A DNA stretch of 64,000 bases from Rhodovibrionaceae bacterium (GCA_028279885.1 JANQMX010000023.1:31445-95444), one strand, 5' to 3'. Counted from the first letter of the stretch, positions 51,587-60,644 are shown. The notes: generated by a model from the sequence alone, not told the origin. Translations and numbers: made by a program.

Positions 51587-51639
51587 GGGTGCGAATGCCC
51601 TGACTTTGATGCTCTTCCGAGGTCGACGTTGTACCACCA

Positions 51640-51735
51640 ATTGTCATCCCGGCCGCGAGAGCGAGCCGGGAACCATCCATCAGCCCGCGTGGAACTTCGA
51701 GATGGACCCCGGCTCAAGGCCGGGGTGACAGACAA
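51640..51735. repeat. Dispersed REP-like palindromes between coaE and aroE
   Basis: CATCCCGGCCGCGAGAGCGA to GCCGGGAACCATCC (51645-51678) and ATGGACCCCGGCTCAAGG to CCGGGGTGACAG (51703-51732). The remainder of the spacer shows no gene. Confidence 0.75.
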
Positions 51736-51795
51736 TGCAGTAAGGCCAGCCGAATGAGTCACCGCATCGACCATGACTGCCCCAACACCACCGCC

Positions 51796-52635
51796 CTAGC
51801 CGGCGAGCACGAAGTCGCGCAAGGCGGCATCGACCTCGGGGCGGACGCCGAACCAGGCTTCGAAGCCGGGCCGAGCCTGGTGCAGCAGCATGCCGAGACC
51901 GTCCACCGCCGGGTTGCCCTGTCGGCGCGCGGCGGCGAGCAGCGGCGTTTCCAAAGGCGCATAGACCAGGTCGTTGACCACGGCCGAGGCGGAGAGCTTG
52001 GCGAGATCGAGCGACAGTGGAGGCTGGCCTTCCATGCCGAGGCTGGTCGTATTGACCAACAGGCCGAGGTCGGTCAGCGCGGCCTCCCGCTCTTCCCAAG
52101 GCACCACCCGCACGCTGCCGCCAAAGGTGTCGCGCAGAACCTCGGCGCGCGCGGCCGTCCGGTTGCACAGTCTGAGTTCACGACAGCCGCTGTCGAGCAG
52201 GGCGACGATCACCGCACGCGCAGCACCCCCGGCACCGAGTACCAGAGCCGGCGCCTCCGGCTGCCAGCCGGGCGCGCCTTGCTCGAGATTGGCGAGGAAG
52301 CCGAAACCGTCGGTGTTGCTCGCCACGATGCGGCCGTCGCGAAAGACCAGGGTATTGGCCGCGCCGATGCGTTTGGCGTTGTCGTCCGCCTCATCGGCCA
52401 ACGCCAGCGCCAGGGCCTCTTCCTTGTGGGGGACTGTGACATTCGCACCGCGGAAACCGAGGTCGACCAGCGCCCGCACCGCGGTTGCGAAGTTCTCCGG
52501 CGCGACGGGGAGCGGCAGGTAGGCGCCGTCGATGCCGTGCCGCTCCAGCCAATAGCCATGCAGACGCGGCGATTTGGAATGGGACACGGGCCAGCCCAGG
52601 ACGCCAGCCAGGGCGGCACGACCGGAGAGGATCAT
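51796..52635 (-). CDS. aroE: Shikimate dehydrogenase
   Basis: NADP-dependent shikimate dehydrogenase (EC 1.1.1.25), 279 residues, in aromatic amino-acid synthesis. GWPVSHSKSPRLHGYWL with substrate-binding serines, NVTVPHKEEALAL with the catalytic lysine, and the nucleotide-binding loop LGAGGAARAVIVALL are present. Its ATG overlaps the maf stop codon (ATGA). Gene order aroE-coaE-dnaQ downstream of maf is standard in Alphaproteobacteria. Confidence 0.94.
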   Translation of the reverse strand: MILSGRAALAGVLGWPVSHSKSPRLHGYWLERHGIDGAYLPLPVAPENFATAVRALVDLGFRGANVTVPHKEEALALALADEADDNAKRIGAANTLVFRDGRIVASNTDGFGFLANLEQGAPGWQPEAPALVLGAGGAARAVIVALLDSGCRELRLCNRTAARAEVLRDTFGGSVRVVPWEEREAALTDLGLLVNTTSLGMEGQPPLSLDLAKLSASAVVNDLVYAPLETPLLAAARRQGNPAVDGLGMLLHQARPGFEAWFGVRPEVDAALRDFVLAG

Positions 52636-53279
52636 CGCACCAGCACCCCGTTGGCGCGCAGCACGTCCAGCAGTGGCAAGAGCGGCAGGCCGAGAATGGT
52701 GAAGAAGTCGCCGTCGATGCCGCTGAAGAGCTGGGCGCCGAGACCTTCGAGCTGGTAGGTACCGACCGAGCTCAGCGCCTTGTCGCCGACGCTATCCAGG
52801 TAGGCCGCGATAAACGCGTCCGAGAGCGGCCGCATGGTCATGCGGGCAGGTGCCCCGTGATGCCAGATCCGGCTGCCGTCGCGCACCAGGCAGACGGCCG
52901 ACCAAAGCACATGGCTGCGCCCCTGCAGGGCGCGCAGGCTCTCGACGGCCTGCTCGCGGTCGGCAGGCTTGTCGAACCAGCGCTCCTCACACTCCAGCAT
53001 CTGGTCGGCGCCGATCACCAGGCTGCCCGGGTGGTTGGCGGAAACGCGCTGGGCCTTCAGCTCGGCCAAGGTCTCCGCCGTGCGCGCGGCGCTGGCACCC
53101 TCCGCTTTCAGGGCTTCCTTGACCGCGTCCTCGTCGACCGCTGCCGGCTGGACCGAGAAGCTGAGCCCGGCATTCTCCAGCATGGCGCGGCGGGAGGGAC
53201 TGGCCGAGGCCAGCACCAGCGGCGCGGCTGCCTCCCCCATGGGAAAGGGCGACAGCGGCTGGAGGCCATCGGCGCTCAA
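52632..53279 (-). CDS. maf: Maf-family nucleotide pyrophosphatase
   Basis: Maf/YceF-type nucleoside triphosphate pyrophosphatase of 215 residues, which removes non-canonical or modified nucleotides and is linked to septum control. Motifs: LASASPSRRAML, VIGADQMLECEERWFDKP and TYQLEGLGAQLFSGIDGDFF. It overlaps ppsR by 4 bp at its start and aroE by 4 bp at its end, so the three genes are translationally coupled. Whether it is dTTP/UTP or m7GTP specific is not decided here. Confidence 0.91.
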   Translation of the reverse strand: MSADGLQPLSPFPMGEAAAPLVLASASPSRRAMLENAGLSFSVQPAAVDEDAVKEALKAEGASAARTAETLAELKAQRVSANHPGSLVIGADQMLECEERWFDKPADREQAVESLRALQGRSHVLWSAVCLVRDGSRIWHHGAPARMTMRPLSDAFIAAYLDSVGDKALSSVGTYQLEGLGAQLFSGIDGDFFTILGLPLLPLLDVLRANGVLVR

Positions 53280-54124
53280 GACGCACCCTCTTGCCGGCGA
53301 TCCTTGAGCATGGTCAGCACCGCCGCCGCGGTCTCCTCGATCGAGCGGCGGGTGACGTCGATAACCATCCAGCCCTGCTTGGCATAGAGCCGGCGGGCCT
53401 CGGCGATCTCCTGCTTCACCGCCTCGAAGTCGGTGTAGTCGCTGTCCTGCTCCCCGTCGGTCATCTGCCGCATGCGGTTCTGCCGGATCTGGACCAGGCG
53501 CGCCGGGTCCTTGGTCAAGCCGACGACCAATGGCCGGGTGGCGCGCAGCAGGCCGTCGGGCGGGGGAACGCCGGGCACCAGCGGGACGTTGGCCGCCTTC
53601 ACCCCGCGGTTGGCGAGATAGATGCAGGTCGGTGTCTTTGAGGTGCGTGAGACGCCGACTAGCACCACGTCGGCCTGGGAGAGATCGTCGGTCAACTGCC
53701 CGTCGTCATGCGCCATGGTGTAGTGCATGGCCTCGATACGGTCGAAGTACTCCGCATCCATCTCATGCTGCAGGCCGGGGCGGTTGCTGCTCTCCTCCTG
53801 AAACTCCGAAGCCAGCGCCGCCATGACAGGATCGAGCACGGAAATCCCGGCGACGCCGATCTGCCGGCAGCAGTCGGCGAGCTGTCGCCTGAGTTCGGGA
53901 TTGACCACGGTATAGAGCACGGGCCCCGGATTGCGTCGCACGCCATCGAGGACCCGCTCCATCTGCCGCTGGGTCCGCACCAGGGTCCAGGCATGCTCGA
54001 TCGCGGTGATGCTGCGGAACTGGACGAGGCAGGCGCGCGCCACGGAGTTGACCGTCTCGCCGGTCGCATCGGACACCAGGTGAAGGTGCTTGATCGGCTG
54101 CTGGTTGATCGCTCCACACTCCAT
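53276..54124 (-). CDS. ppsR: Pyruvate, phosphate dikinase / PEP synthase regulatory protein
   Basis: DUF299 bifunctional kinase/pyrophosphorylase of 282 residues that reversibly phosphorylates PEP synthase or pyruvate phosphate dikinase. Signatures: HLHLVSDATGETVNSVARAC at the N-terminus and the P-loop GVSRTSKTPTCIYLANRG, with KKDPARL-like GLTKDPARLVQIRQNR following. It is the first gene of the leftward block and is separated from the divergent hemE by the candidate origin. Confidence 0.92.
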   Translation of the reverse strand: MECGAINQQPIKHLHLVSDATGETVNSVARACLVQFRSITAIEHAWTLVRTQRQMERVLDGVRRNPGPVLYTVVNPELRRQLADCCRQIGVAGISVLDPVMAALASEFQEESSNRPGLQHEMDAEYFDRIEAMHYTMAHDDGQLTDDLSQADVVLVGVSRTSKTPTCIYLANRGVKAANVPLVPGVPPPDGLLRATRPLVVGLTKDPARLVQIRQNRMRQMTDGEQDSDYTDFEAVKQEIAEARRLYAKQGWMVIDVTRRSIEETAAAVLTMLKDRRQEGAS

Positions 54125-54513
54125 TGAGCAAACGGGGATAACTCGGAGTCGCCCTTGCGCCCGCGATTTTTTGCCCCGCCGTCAGGCTGTTTTCGATGGC
54201 GTTTATCCCCCTGCAGCCCCAACCCTGAGAACAGCGGACAAACGACCCCCGACAACGCGGAAAAACCGCTTATCCCCCTTTGTCACGCCAATCAAGCAGC
54301 GGAGCGACTCGCCGAGAGAGGACGAGTCCCTCTCTGTCGAGAAAAAAGGATAAACAGGACGTCCCGACAGGGACCGGGGCTTGCGCAAAAAGCGCGGGTC
54401 GCCGTGAGGGACGAGTCTTCCCCAGCTCTCGTTCGCCAACAACAAGTTTAACCAAGTTTTATTATCATTAATTTTGTTTTAACAGGGTACGACACGAAGC
54501 CTCCCGGGTGCTC
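54125..54513. other. oriC: Candidate chromosomal replication origin (oriC)
   Basis: This 389-bp gene-free spacer between divergent ppsR and hemE has four TTATCC cores resembling DnaA boxes: 54133-54141 (minus), 54203-54211 and 54270-54278 (plus, both TTATCCCCC), and 54345-54353 (minus). The best match the TTATCCACA consensus at 7 of 9. A 42-bp stretch (54441-54482) is about 83% A+T, suitable for unwinding, and carries a CtrA-type site. The hemE flank is the known origin location in Caulobacter and other Alphaproteobacteria. Genes point away on both sides for several kb. Confidence 0.7.
54468..54482. promoter_or_regulatory. CtrA-type binding site TTAA-N7-TTAA
   Basis: TTAA at 54468-54471 and TTAA at 54479-54482 separated by exactly seven bases (TTTTGTT), the full CtrA consensus, inside the AT-rich part of the candidate origin and 32 bp before hemE. 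In Caulobacter CtrA sites at this place block initiation. A third TTAA lies at 54448-54451 but out of spacing. Confidence 0.6.
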
Positions 54514-55596
54514 ATGACCGATCAGAAACCCTTCCTCGCCGCCCTTGCGGGCCAGTCCGTCTCTCCGCCGCCTGTCTGGCTGATGCGCCAAGCCGGGCGT
54601 TACCTGCCGGAGTACCGGGCGAGCCGAAAGGAAGCCGGCAGCTTCCTCGATCTCTGCTACACGCCGGACTTCGCCGTCGAGGTGACCTTGCAGCCCTTGC
54701 GGCGCTACGGCTTCGACGCGGCCATCCTGTTCTCCGACATTCTGGTGGTGCCCCACGGCCTGGGTCAGAAGCTCTGGTTCGTCGAAGGCGAGGGGCCGAA
54801 GCTGGAGGCGTTGACGGGCGAAGCCGACCTCGAGGCGCTGTCGCTGCCGCGTATGGAAGAGGCCCTGCAGCCGGTCTACCAGGCGGTCGCCGGCATCAAG
54901 GCGGCCATCCCGGAAAGCACGGCCTTGATCGGCTTCGCCGGCGCGCCCTGGACGGTGGCGAGCTACATGCTGGAAGGTGGCAGCAGCAAGGATTTCGCCA
55001 CGGGCAAGAGCTGGGCCTATGGCACGCCGGAGCGCTTCCAGCGTTTGATCGACCTTTTGATCGAAGCGACCGCCCAGCATCTCAGCCGCCAGATCGTCGC
55101 CGGCGCCGAGGCGGTGCAGATCTTCGATTCCTGGGCCGGCGTCTGGCCGGAGCGGCACTTCCGGCGCTGGTGCCTGGAGCCCATGAAAGCGATCACCGCC
55201 AAGGTGAAGGCGGCCCATCCGGACATTCCGGTGATCCTTTTTCCGCGCGGCGCCGGGCTGCTCTACGAAGCGGTCGCGAAGGAAGCCGGGTGCGATGCCG
55301 TTTCGCTCGACACCACCGTGCCGCTGGGCTGGGCGGCGAAGACCCTGCAGCCGCACGTCTGCGTCCAGGGCAATCTCGACCCGCTGCAGCTCATGGCCGG
55401 CGGGGCGGAGCTCGATCGCGCGGTCGACGAGATCGTCGGCACTCTGTCGGGCGGGCCCTTCGTCTTCAACCTGGGCCACGGCATCTTGCCGAAAACGCCA
55501 CCGGAGCATGTCTCCCGCCTGATCGAGCGCTTGCGCGGAGGCTCGAATACGGCGGAGAACGGCCTATCTACCCAGTCAGCGCCGGCAACGGCGTAA
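54514..55596 (+). CDS. hemE: Uroporphyrinogen decarboxylase
   Basis: HemE (EC 4.1.1.37), 360 residues, decarboxylates uroporphyrinogen III to coproporphyrinogen III in haem synthesis. The N-terminal signature LMRQAGRYLPEYRASR, the active-site aspartate in FSDILVVPHGLGQ, and GFAGAPWTVASYMLEG are present. ATG 54514 is preferred to the in-frame GTG at 54508. It begins the rightward block hemE-hemH-GST-hemJ-rho. Confidence 0.95.
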   Translation: MTDQKPFLAALAGQSVSPPPVWLMRQAGRYLPEYRASRKEAGSFLDLCYTPDFAVEVTLQPLRRYGFDAAILFSDILVVPHGLGQKLWFVEGEGPKLEALTGEADLEALSLPRMEEALQPVYQAVAGIKAAIPESTALIGFAGAPWTVASYMLEGGSSKDFATGKSWAYGTPERFQRLIDLLIEATAQHLSRQIVAGAEAVQIFDSWAGVWPERHFRRWCLEPMKAITAKVKAAHPDIPVILFPRGAGLLYEAVAKEAGCDAVSLDTTVPLGWAAKTLQPHVCVQGNLDPLQLMAGGAELDRAVDEIVGTLSGGPFVFNLGHGILPKTPPEHVSRLIERLRGGSNTAENGLSTQSAPATA

Positions 55597-55615
55597 GGGT
55601 AGCCAGGATTTTTGA

Positions 55616-56734
55616 ATGTCGAACAGAGTGGGATTGATGGAGGCTATTGCCCCTTCTCAGGACGTTGTCAGCGCTTTGCCGCGTGATCATCCGCCGATCA
55701 AGCCGCCGCGCATCGGCGTGCTGCTGCTGAATCTGGGAACGCCGGACGCCACGGACTATTGGTCCATGCGCCGCTATCTCTCGGAGTTTCTCAGCGACCG
55801 GCGCATCATCGAGCTATCGCCCTGGCTCTGGCAGCCCATCCTGCAAGCCATCATCCTGACCGTGCGCCCGAAGAAAAGCGGCCATGCCTACCAGGAGATC
55901 TGGAACCGCGAGAAGAACGAGTCGCCGCTCTTGACCATCACCCGGGACCAGGCCGAGGGCCTCAAGCACATGATGTCGGCGCGTTTCCGCAACGTCAGCG
56001 TCGAGTTCGCCATGCGCTACGGCAATCCCTCGACGGAGAGCGGCGTGCGCAAGCTGATCGAGCAAGGCTGCCAGCGCGTTCTGGTGTTTCCGCTCTATCC
56101 GCAATACAGCGCCGCCACCACCGGCACGGCCTGCGACCAGGCCTTCCGCGCCCTGATGAAGGAACGCTGGCAGCCCGCGGTGCGCACCATGCCAGCCTAT
56201 CACGATCATCCGGGGTACATTCGGGCGCTGGCCGATTCCATCCGGGCGCACTACGCCAGCCTGGATTGGGAGCCGGAGGTGCTGCTGGCCTCCTACCATG
56301 GCCTGCCGAAGGAGAACCTGGACAAGGGCGACCCCTACCACTGCCAGTGCCACAAGACGACGCGGCTGTTGCGCGAAGAGCTCGGCTGGCCCGAAGACCG
56401 CCTGCGCATCACCTTCCAGTCGCGCTTCGGCCCCAAGGAGTGGTTGCAGCCCTACACCGACGTCACGGTGGAGGAGCTGGCCCAGTCCGGCGTCAAGAAC
56501 ATCGCCGTCATCACCCCGGGCTTCTCGGCCGACTGCGTCGAGACCCTGGAGGAGATCGACATCGGCGTGCGCGAGACCTTCCTCGAAAACGGTGGCCAGA
56601 ACTTCACCTACATCCCCTGCCTCAACGCCTCGGTGGGGCATCTGCGGTTCTTGGCGGACTTGATCGAAGAGGAGCTTGCCGGCTGGCTCGGCGCGCCCGA
56701 GCGCGCCGCCGCCGCCACTGCCGCCAGCCGATGA
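55616..56734 (+). CDS. hemH: Ferrochelatase
   Basis: HemH (EC 4.98.1.1), 372 residues, inserts iron into protoporphyrin IX, the last step of haem synthesis. Family motifs: VLLLNLGTPDATDYWSMRRY, VLVFPLYPQYSAATTGTACD, SYHGLPKENLDKGDPYHCQC with the active-site histidine, and ITPGFSADCVETLEEI. It follows hemE by 19 bp and overlaps the next gene by ATGA. The alphaproteobacterial N-terminal extension before PPRIGVLLLNLG is typical. Confidence 0.95.
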   Translation: MSNRVGLMEAIAPSQDVVSALPRDHPPIKPPRIGVLLLNLGTPDATDYWSMRRYLSEFLSDRRIIELSPWLWQPILQAIILTVRPKKSGHAYQEIWNREKNESPLLTITRDQAEGLKHMMSARFRNVSVEFAMRYGNPSTESGVRKLIEQGCQRVLVFPLYPQYSAATTGTACDQAFRALMKERWQPAVRTMPAYHDHPGYIRALADSIRAHYASLDWEPEVLLASYHGLPKENLDKGDPYHCQCHKTTRLLREELGWPEDRLRITFQSRFGPKEWLQPYTDVTVEELAQSGVKNIAVITPGFSADCVETLEEIDIGVRETFLENGGQNFTYIPCLNASVGHLRFLADLIEEELAGWLGAPERAAAATAASR

Positions 56735-57381
56735 GCAGCCTCGTCGTCTATGGGGCAGCCTATAGCGTCTACGTCCGCATCGTCCGCCTGGTCCTGGAAG
56801 AGAAGCAAGCCGACTACCTGCTCGAGCCGGTCGACATCTTCGCCGACGAAGGTGTTCCGGCGGGCTATCTCGAACGCCATCCCTTCGGCAAGATCCCGGC
56901 CATCGCGCACGACGGCTTCCGGCTCTACGAGACCGTCGCCATCACGCAGTACCTCGATGAGGTTCTGCCCGGCCCGGCGCTGATGCCGGACGCGCCGCAG
57001 GCGCGCGCCCGCGTGCGGCAGAGCATCGCTGTCTTGGACAGCTACGGCTATCGCCCCTTCGTCTGGGACCTCTTCGTCGAGCGCGTCCGAAAGCCGCAGG
57101 AGGGCGGCACCAGCGACGCGGCAGTGATCGCCGCCGGGATCGAGAAATCCCGCAAATGCCTAAAGGCTTTGGCCGACCTGCGGGACGGCGATGCGTTCTT
57201 CTTCGGCGACCGGCCGAGCCTGGCCGACTGTCACGCCTACCCCATGCTGCGCTACATGCAGCTTGCACCGGAGGGGGCGGCTCTGCTTGAAGAGGCGGGC
57301 TGGCCCTTGCGCTTCCTGGAAGCCATGGACCGGCGCCCCAGCGTGGCGGCCACGCGCTCCCCACTCGAGCCGCAAGACTGA
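56731..57381 (+). CDS. Glutathione S-transferase family protein
   Basis: GST-like protein of 216 residues. Thioredoxin-like N-terminal domain (LVVYGAAYSVYVRIVRLVLE) with the cis-proline motif HPFGKIPAIAHDGFRLYETV, and a helical C-terminal domain (FFFGDRPSLADCHAYPMLRY). Its ATG overlaps the hemH stop, so it is co-translated with haem genes. The substrate is unknown. A link to haem or oxidative stress is suggested only by the position between hemH and hemJ. Confidence 0.88.
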   Translation: MSSLVVYGAAYSVYVRIVRLVLEEKQADYLLEPVDIFADEGVPAGYLERHPFGKIPAIAHDGFRLYETVAITQYLDEVLPGPALMPDAPQARARVRQSIAVLDSYGYRPFVWDLFVERVRKPQEGGTSDAAVIAAGIEKSRKCLKALADLRDGDAFFFGDRPSLADCHAYPMLRYMQLAPEGAALLEEAGWPLRFLEAMDRRPSVAATRSPLEPQD

Positions 57382-57417
57382 AGACCACCGTCCTCCAGCC
57401 CTGAGGGTCTTTCAGAG

Positions 57418-57858
57418 ATGGAAAGCCTGTACGCCGCCTATCCCTATCTCAAGGCGCTGCACGTCATCGCCGTCATCGCATGGATGGCCGGGCTGCTCTA
57501 CCTGCCGCGGCTCTTCGTCTACCACGCCCAGACCACGCCCGGCTCGGAGACCTCCGAGACCTTCAAGGTCATGGAGCGCCGCCTGCTGAAGTACATCATG
57601 AACCCGGCGATGATCGTCTCGCTCTTGGTCGGGCTCTTCCTCTTCGTCCAGCAGGAGCTTTGGACCAGCGGCTGGATGCACGCCAAGTTCCTGTTGCTCT
57701 TCGGCATGTTCGCCATGCACGGCTTCATGGGCCGCTGGCGCAAGGAGTTCGAGGCCGACGAGAACAAGCACTCGGACAAGTTCTATCGCATGATGAACGA
57801 GGTCCCGACGGTGCTGATGATCCTCATCGTCATCCTCGCCGTCGCCAAGCCCTTCTGA
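57418..57858 (+). CDS. hemJ: Protoporphyrinogen IX oxidase HemJ
   Basis: HemJ, 146 residues, inner-membrane haem-containing oxidase that converts protoporphyrinogen IX to protoporphyrin IX. Four hydrophobic segments and the family motif KALHVIAVIAWMAGLLYLPR with the conserved histidine, then MNPAMIVSLLVGLFLFVQQE and WMHAKFLLLFGMFAMHGFMG, are seen. It completes a nearly continuous haem block (hemE, hemH, hemJ) before rho. Confidence 0.93.
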   Translation: MESLYAAYPYLKALHVIAVIAWMAGLLYLPRLFVYHAQTTPGSETSETFKVMERRLLKYIMNPAMIVSLLVGLFLFVQQELWTSGWMHAKFLLLFGMFAMHGFMGRWRKEFEADENKHSDKFYRMMNEVPTVLMILIVILAVAKPF

Positions 57859-57902
57859 GGGGCCGCGGAGAGCACCGGAAGAGGGTAGGGCTTTACCAAG
57901 TC

Positions 57903-57931
57903 TTGACAGTCTTGCCGCAATCGTCGATTAG
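57903..57931 (+). promoter_or_regulatory. Candidate rho promoter and long leader
   Basis: TTGACA (57903-57908), 17 bases, then GATTAG (57926-57931), which would leave a leader of about 245 bases before rho. The 324-bp spacer 57859-58182 contains no gene. A long leader is expected for rho, which often attenuates its own transcription, but no attenuator structure was identified. Confidence 0.45.
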
Positions 57932-58182
57932 CCGCCATCACAACACTTGAGGCGCGCCGCGCCCTGCCTTAAATAACAAGCGTCCGCTCCGTTCTGGAGC
58001 CTCTGTTCCCCGCCGCGAATAGCTCCGCTCAGACCGGCTACGCTCATGAAGCGGGGGCGGACCTCGAAACTGCCGACACCTTTTTCGGACCTTAGACCAA
58101 GCAGCTTCTCCGAACGTGCTGTGTTCAGCCGTTCTCTTAGTCCTTCAAGACACCGGATCCTCCAAGACGGGCCGACCCCTTC

Positions 58183-59439
58183 ATGAACCTTCAAGAACTG
58201 AAAGAGAAATCGCCGGCAGACCTGCTGGCCTACGCTGAAGAGCTGGAGATCGAGACCGCCAGCCAGCTGCGCAAGCAGGAGCTGATGTTCGCGATCCTCA
58301 AGCATCTCGCCGAGAACGAGGTGGCCATCTTCGGCTCCGGCGTGCTCGAGGTGCTGCAGGACGGCTTCGGCTTCCTGCGCTCGCCGGAGGCCAACTACCT
58401 GCCGGGCCCGGACGACATCTACGTCAGCCCGAGCCAGGTGCGCCGCTTCGGCCTGCGCACCGGCGACACGGTCGAGGGGCAGATCCGCGCGCCCAAGGAA
58501 GGCGAGCGCTATTTCGCGCTGCTGAAGGTCAACCAGATCAACTTCGACCCGCCGGAGAACGCGCGCCACCGGGTCAACTTCGACAACCTGACGCCGCTCT
58601 ATCCCGACTCCAAGCTGACCCTGGAGATCGAGGACCCGACGGTGCGCGACATGACCAATCGGGTGATCGACCTGACGGCGCCGCTCGGCAAGGGCCAGCG
58701 CGCCCTGATCGTCGCGCCGCCGCGCACCGGCAAGACCATGATCCTGCAGAACCTGGCCAAGGCCATCGAGAGCAACCACGACGAGGTCTACCTCATCGTG
58801 CTCTTGATCGACGAGCGCCCGGAAGAGGTCACCGACATGGACCGCACGGTGAAGGGGGAGGTGGTCTCCTCCACCTTCGACGAGCCGGCGACCCGCCACG
58901 TGGCCGTCACCGAGATGGTGCTGGAGAAGGCCAAGCGCCTGGTCGAGCACAAGAAGGACGTGGTCATCCTGCTCGACTCCATCACCCGTCTCGCGCGCGC
59001 CTACAACACCGTGGTGCCGAGCTCCGGCAAGGTGCTGACCGGCGGTGTCGACGCCAACGCCCTGCAGCGGCCCAAGCGCTTCTTCGGCGCCGCCCGCAAC
59101 ATCGAGGAGGGCGGCAGCCTCACCATCATCGGCACGGCGCTGATCGACACCGGCAGCCGCATGGACGAGGTGATCTTCGAAGAGTTCAAGGGCACCGGTA
59201 ACTCGGAAATCGTGCTCGACCGCAAGCTGGCCGACAAGCGCACCTTCCCGGCCATCGACATCGGCAAGTCCGGCACCCGCAAGGAGGAGCTCCTGGTCGA
59301 CAAGGGCATGCTCTCGAAGATGTGGGTCCTGCGCCGTATCCTCATGCCCATGGGCGTCACCGACTCCATGGAGTTCCTGCTCGACAAGCTGAAGCAGAGC
59401 AAGAACAACGCGGACTTCTTCGACAGCATGAACCAGTAG
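58183..59439 (+). CDS. rho: Transcription termination factor Rho
   Basis: Hexameric RNA-dependent ATPase of 418 residues that terminates transcription. The N-terminal helical domain ([20 protein letters not shown]), the cold-shock-like primary RNA-binding fold ([36 protein letters not shown]), Walker [18 protein letters not shown] and Walker [17 protein letters not shown] are all intact. It is usual for alphaproteobacterial rho to follow hemE/hemH/hemJ. Beyond it the conserved mnmE/mnmG/par cluster is missing, so synteny breaks here. Confidence 0.97.
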   Translation: MNLQELKEKSPADLLAYAEELEIETASQLRKQELMFAILKHLAENEVAIFGSGVLEVLQDGFGFLRSPEANYLPGPDDIYVSPSQVRRFGLRTGDTVEGQIRAPKEGERYFALLKVNQINFDPPENARHRVNFDNLTPLYPDSKLTLEIEDPTVRDMTNRVIDLTAPLGKGQRALIVAPPRTGKTMILQNLAKAIESNHDEVYLIVLLIDERPEEVTDMDRTVKGEVVSSTFDEPATRHVAVTEMVLEKAKRLVEHKKDVVILLDSITRLARAYNTVVPSSGKVLTGGVDANALQRPKRFFGAARNIEEGGSLTIIGTALIDTGSRMDEVIFEEFKGTGNSEIVLDRKLADKRTFPAIDIGKSGTRKEELLVDKGMLSKMWVLRRILMPMGVTDSMEFLLDKLKQSKNNADFFDSMNQ

Positions 59440-59479
59440 GACGCGCGCTGTCCGCCGCCCGCCTTGCACGTTCGTGGCC

Positions 59480-59770
59480 CAAGTCTGGACCCTCGGGTCT
59501 CGGCCTATCGGCCTCGCCCAAGGGTGACATCGTGGGTGAGACCGAGGGCGGTGCAGCACCACAGACTGTCATCCCGGCCAAGGGCGAAGCCCGCGAGCCG
59601 GGATCCATTTAGCAGCCCGCGCCCAGCCTTTCCATGGACCCCGGATGTCGCCTCTCACGAGGCTCCTCCGGGGTGACAGCTTTTGGTGCGGCGATGCGCG
59701 CAGTCACCCTCGGACTGTCACCCTTGGGCGCGCCGCGCAGCGGTGCGACCCGAGGGTCCAGCCACAAGAG
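59480..59770. repeat. Dispersed palindromic repeat cluster
   Basis: Four units in a row: CTCGGGTCTCGGCC to CGCCCAAGGGTGACATC (59492-59531), CATCCCGGCCAAGGGCGAAG to GCGAGCCGGGATCCAT (59570-59608), ATGGACCCCGGATGTCGCC to CTCCGGGGTGACAG (59634-59680) and CACCCTTGGGCGCGCCGC to GCGACCCGAGGGTCCAGC (59720-59763). No gene in 59440-59891. Confidence 0.75.
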
Positions 59771-59891
59771 CCTTCAGCCCATTTACGCAGAACATGCCGT
59801 ATTGAATTCGGTTTGCCGCGTGCTCATGGTTAATTGATCATGGCGCCGCGGACGATTCCGCCGCGGCTATTTGTCGGGAAGGACAGCTAGC

Positions 59892-60554
59892 ATGACACTT
59901 CAGATCGGGCAGACCGCGCCCAACTTCACCCAGGACAGCACCGAAGGCTCGCTCAATCTCTACGACTATGCGGGCGACTCCTGGGTCATCCTCTTCTCGC
60001 ACCCCAAGGACTTCACCCCCGTCTGCACCACCGAGCTCGGCTACATGGCCAAGCTGCAGCCCGAGTTCGCCAAGCGGAACACCAAGATACTCGGCCTCAG
60101 CGTCGACCCGACCGACGACCACAAGCGCTGGGTGCAAGACATCGCCGACGCCACCGGCGGCATCGTTCAGTATCCTCTGATCGCTGACAAAGACCTCTCG
60201 GTCTCCAAGCTCTACGGCATGCTGCCGGCCGATGCGGGCGCCAGCTCGGAGGGCCGCACGCCGGTCGATAACCAGACCGTGCGCAACGTCTTCGTCATCG
60301 GCCCGGACAAGAAGGTGAAGCTGGTCATCGCCTATCCCATGAGCACCGGCCGGAACTTCGACGAGATCCTGCGCGTGCTCGACTCGCTGCAGCTCACCGC
60401 CAAGCACCAGGTGGCCACGCCGGTCAACTGGCAGAACGGCGAGGACGTCATCATCGTCCCGGCCGTCTCCGACGAGCAGGCCAAGGAGAAGTACCCCGAC
60501 GGCTGGAAGGCGCCCAAGCCCTACATGCGCATCGTGCCGCAGCCGGGGTCCTGA
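59892..60554 (+). CDS. 1-Cys peroxiredoxin (Prx6 type)
   Basis: Peroxidase of 220 residues of the Prx6/AhpC-TSA family. The peroxidatic cysteine is in PKDFTPVCTTELGYM; there is no resolving cysteine later in the chain, which marks the 1-Cys class. The C-terminal dimerisation region (GEDVIIVPAVSDEQAKEKYP, DGWKAPKPYMRIVPQP) fits Prx6. It reduces hydrogen peroxide and alkyl hydroperoxides in the cytoplasm. A clear terminator follows, so it is monocistronic. Confidence 0.93.
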   Translation: MTLQIGQTAPNFTQDSTEGSLNLYDYAGDSWVILFSHPKDFTPVCTTELGYMAKLQPEFAKRNTKILGLSVDPTDDHKRWVQDIADATGGIVQYPLIADKDLSVSKLYGMLPADAGASSEGRTPVDNQTVRNVFVIGPDKKVKLVIAYPMSTGRNFDEILRVLDSLQLTAKHQVATPVNWQNGEDVIIVPAVSDEQAKEKYPDGWKAPKPYMRIVPQPGS

Positions 60555-60585
60555 GGCTGGCGACAGCATCGTTCGACAAACGCAA

Positions 60586-60609
60586 AAGGCCCCGGGTGAC
60601 CGGGGCCTT
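60586..60609 (+). terminator. Intrinsic terminator of the peroxiredoxin gene
   Basis: Perfect 10-bp stem AAGGCCCCGG (60586-60595) and CCGGGGCCTT (60600-60609) with a GTGA tetraloop, followed by CTTGTT. It lies 31 bp after the stop codon and is the clearest terminator in the window. Confidence 0.88.
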
Positions 60610-60644
60610 CTTGTTGGGCGCTGGCCAAAGGTGGCGCCGCACCA

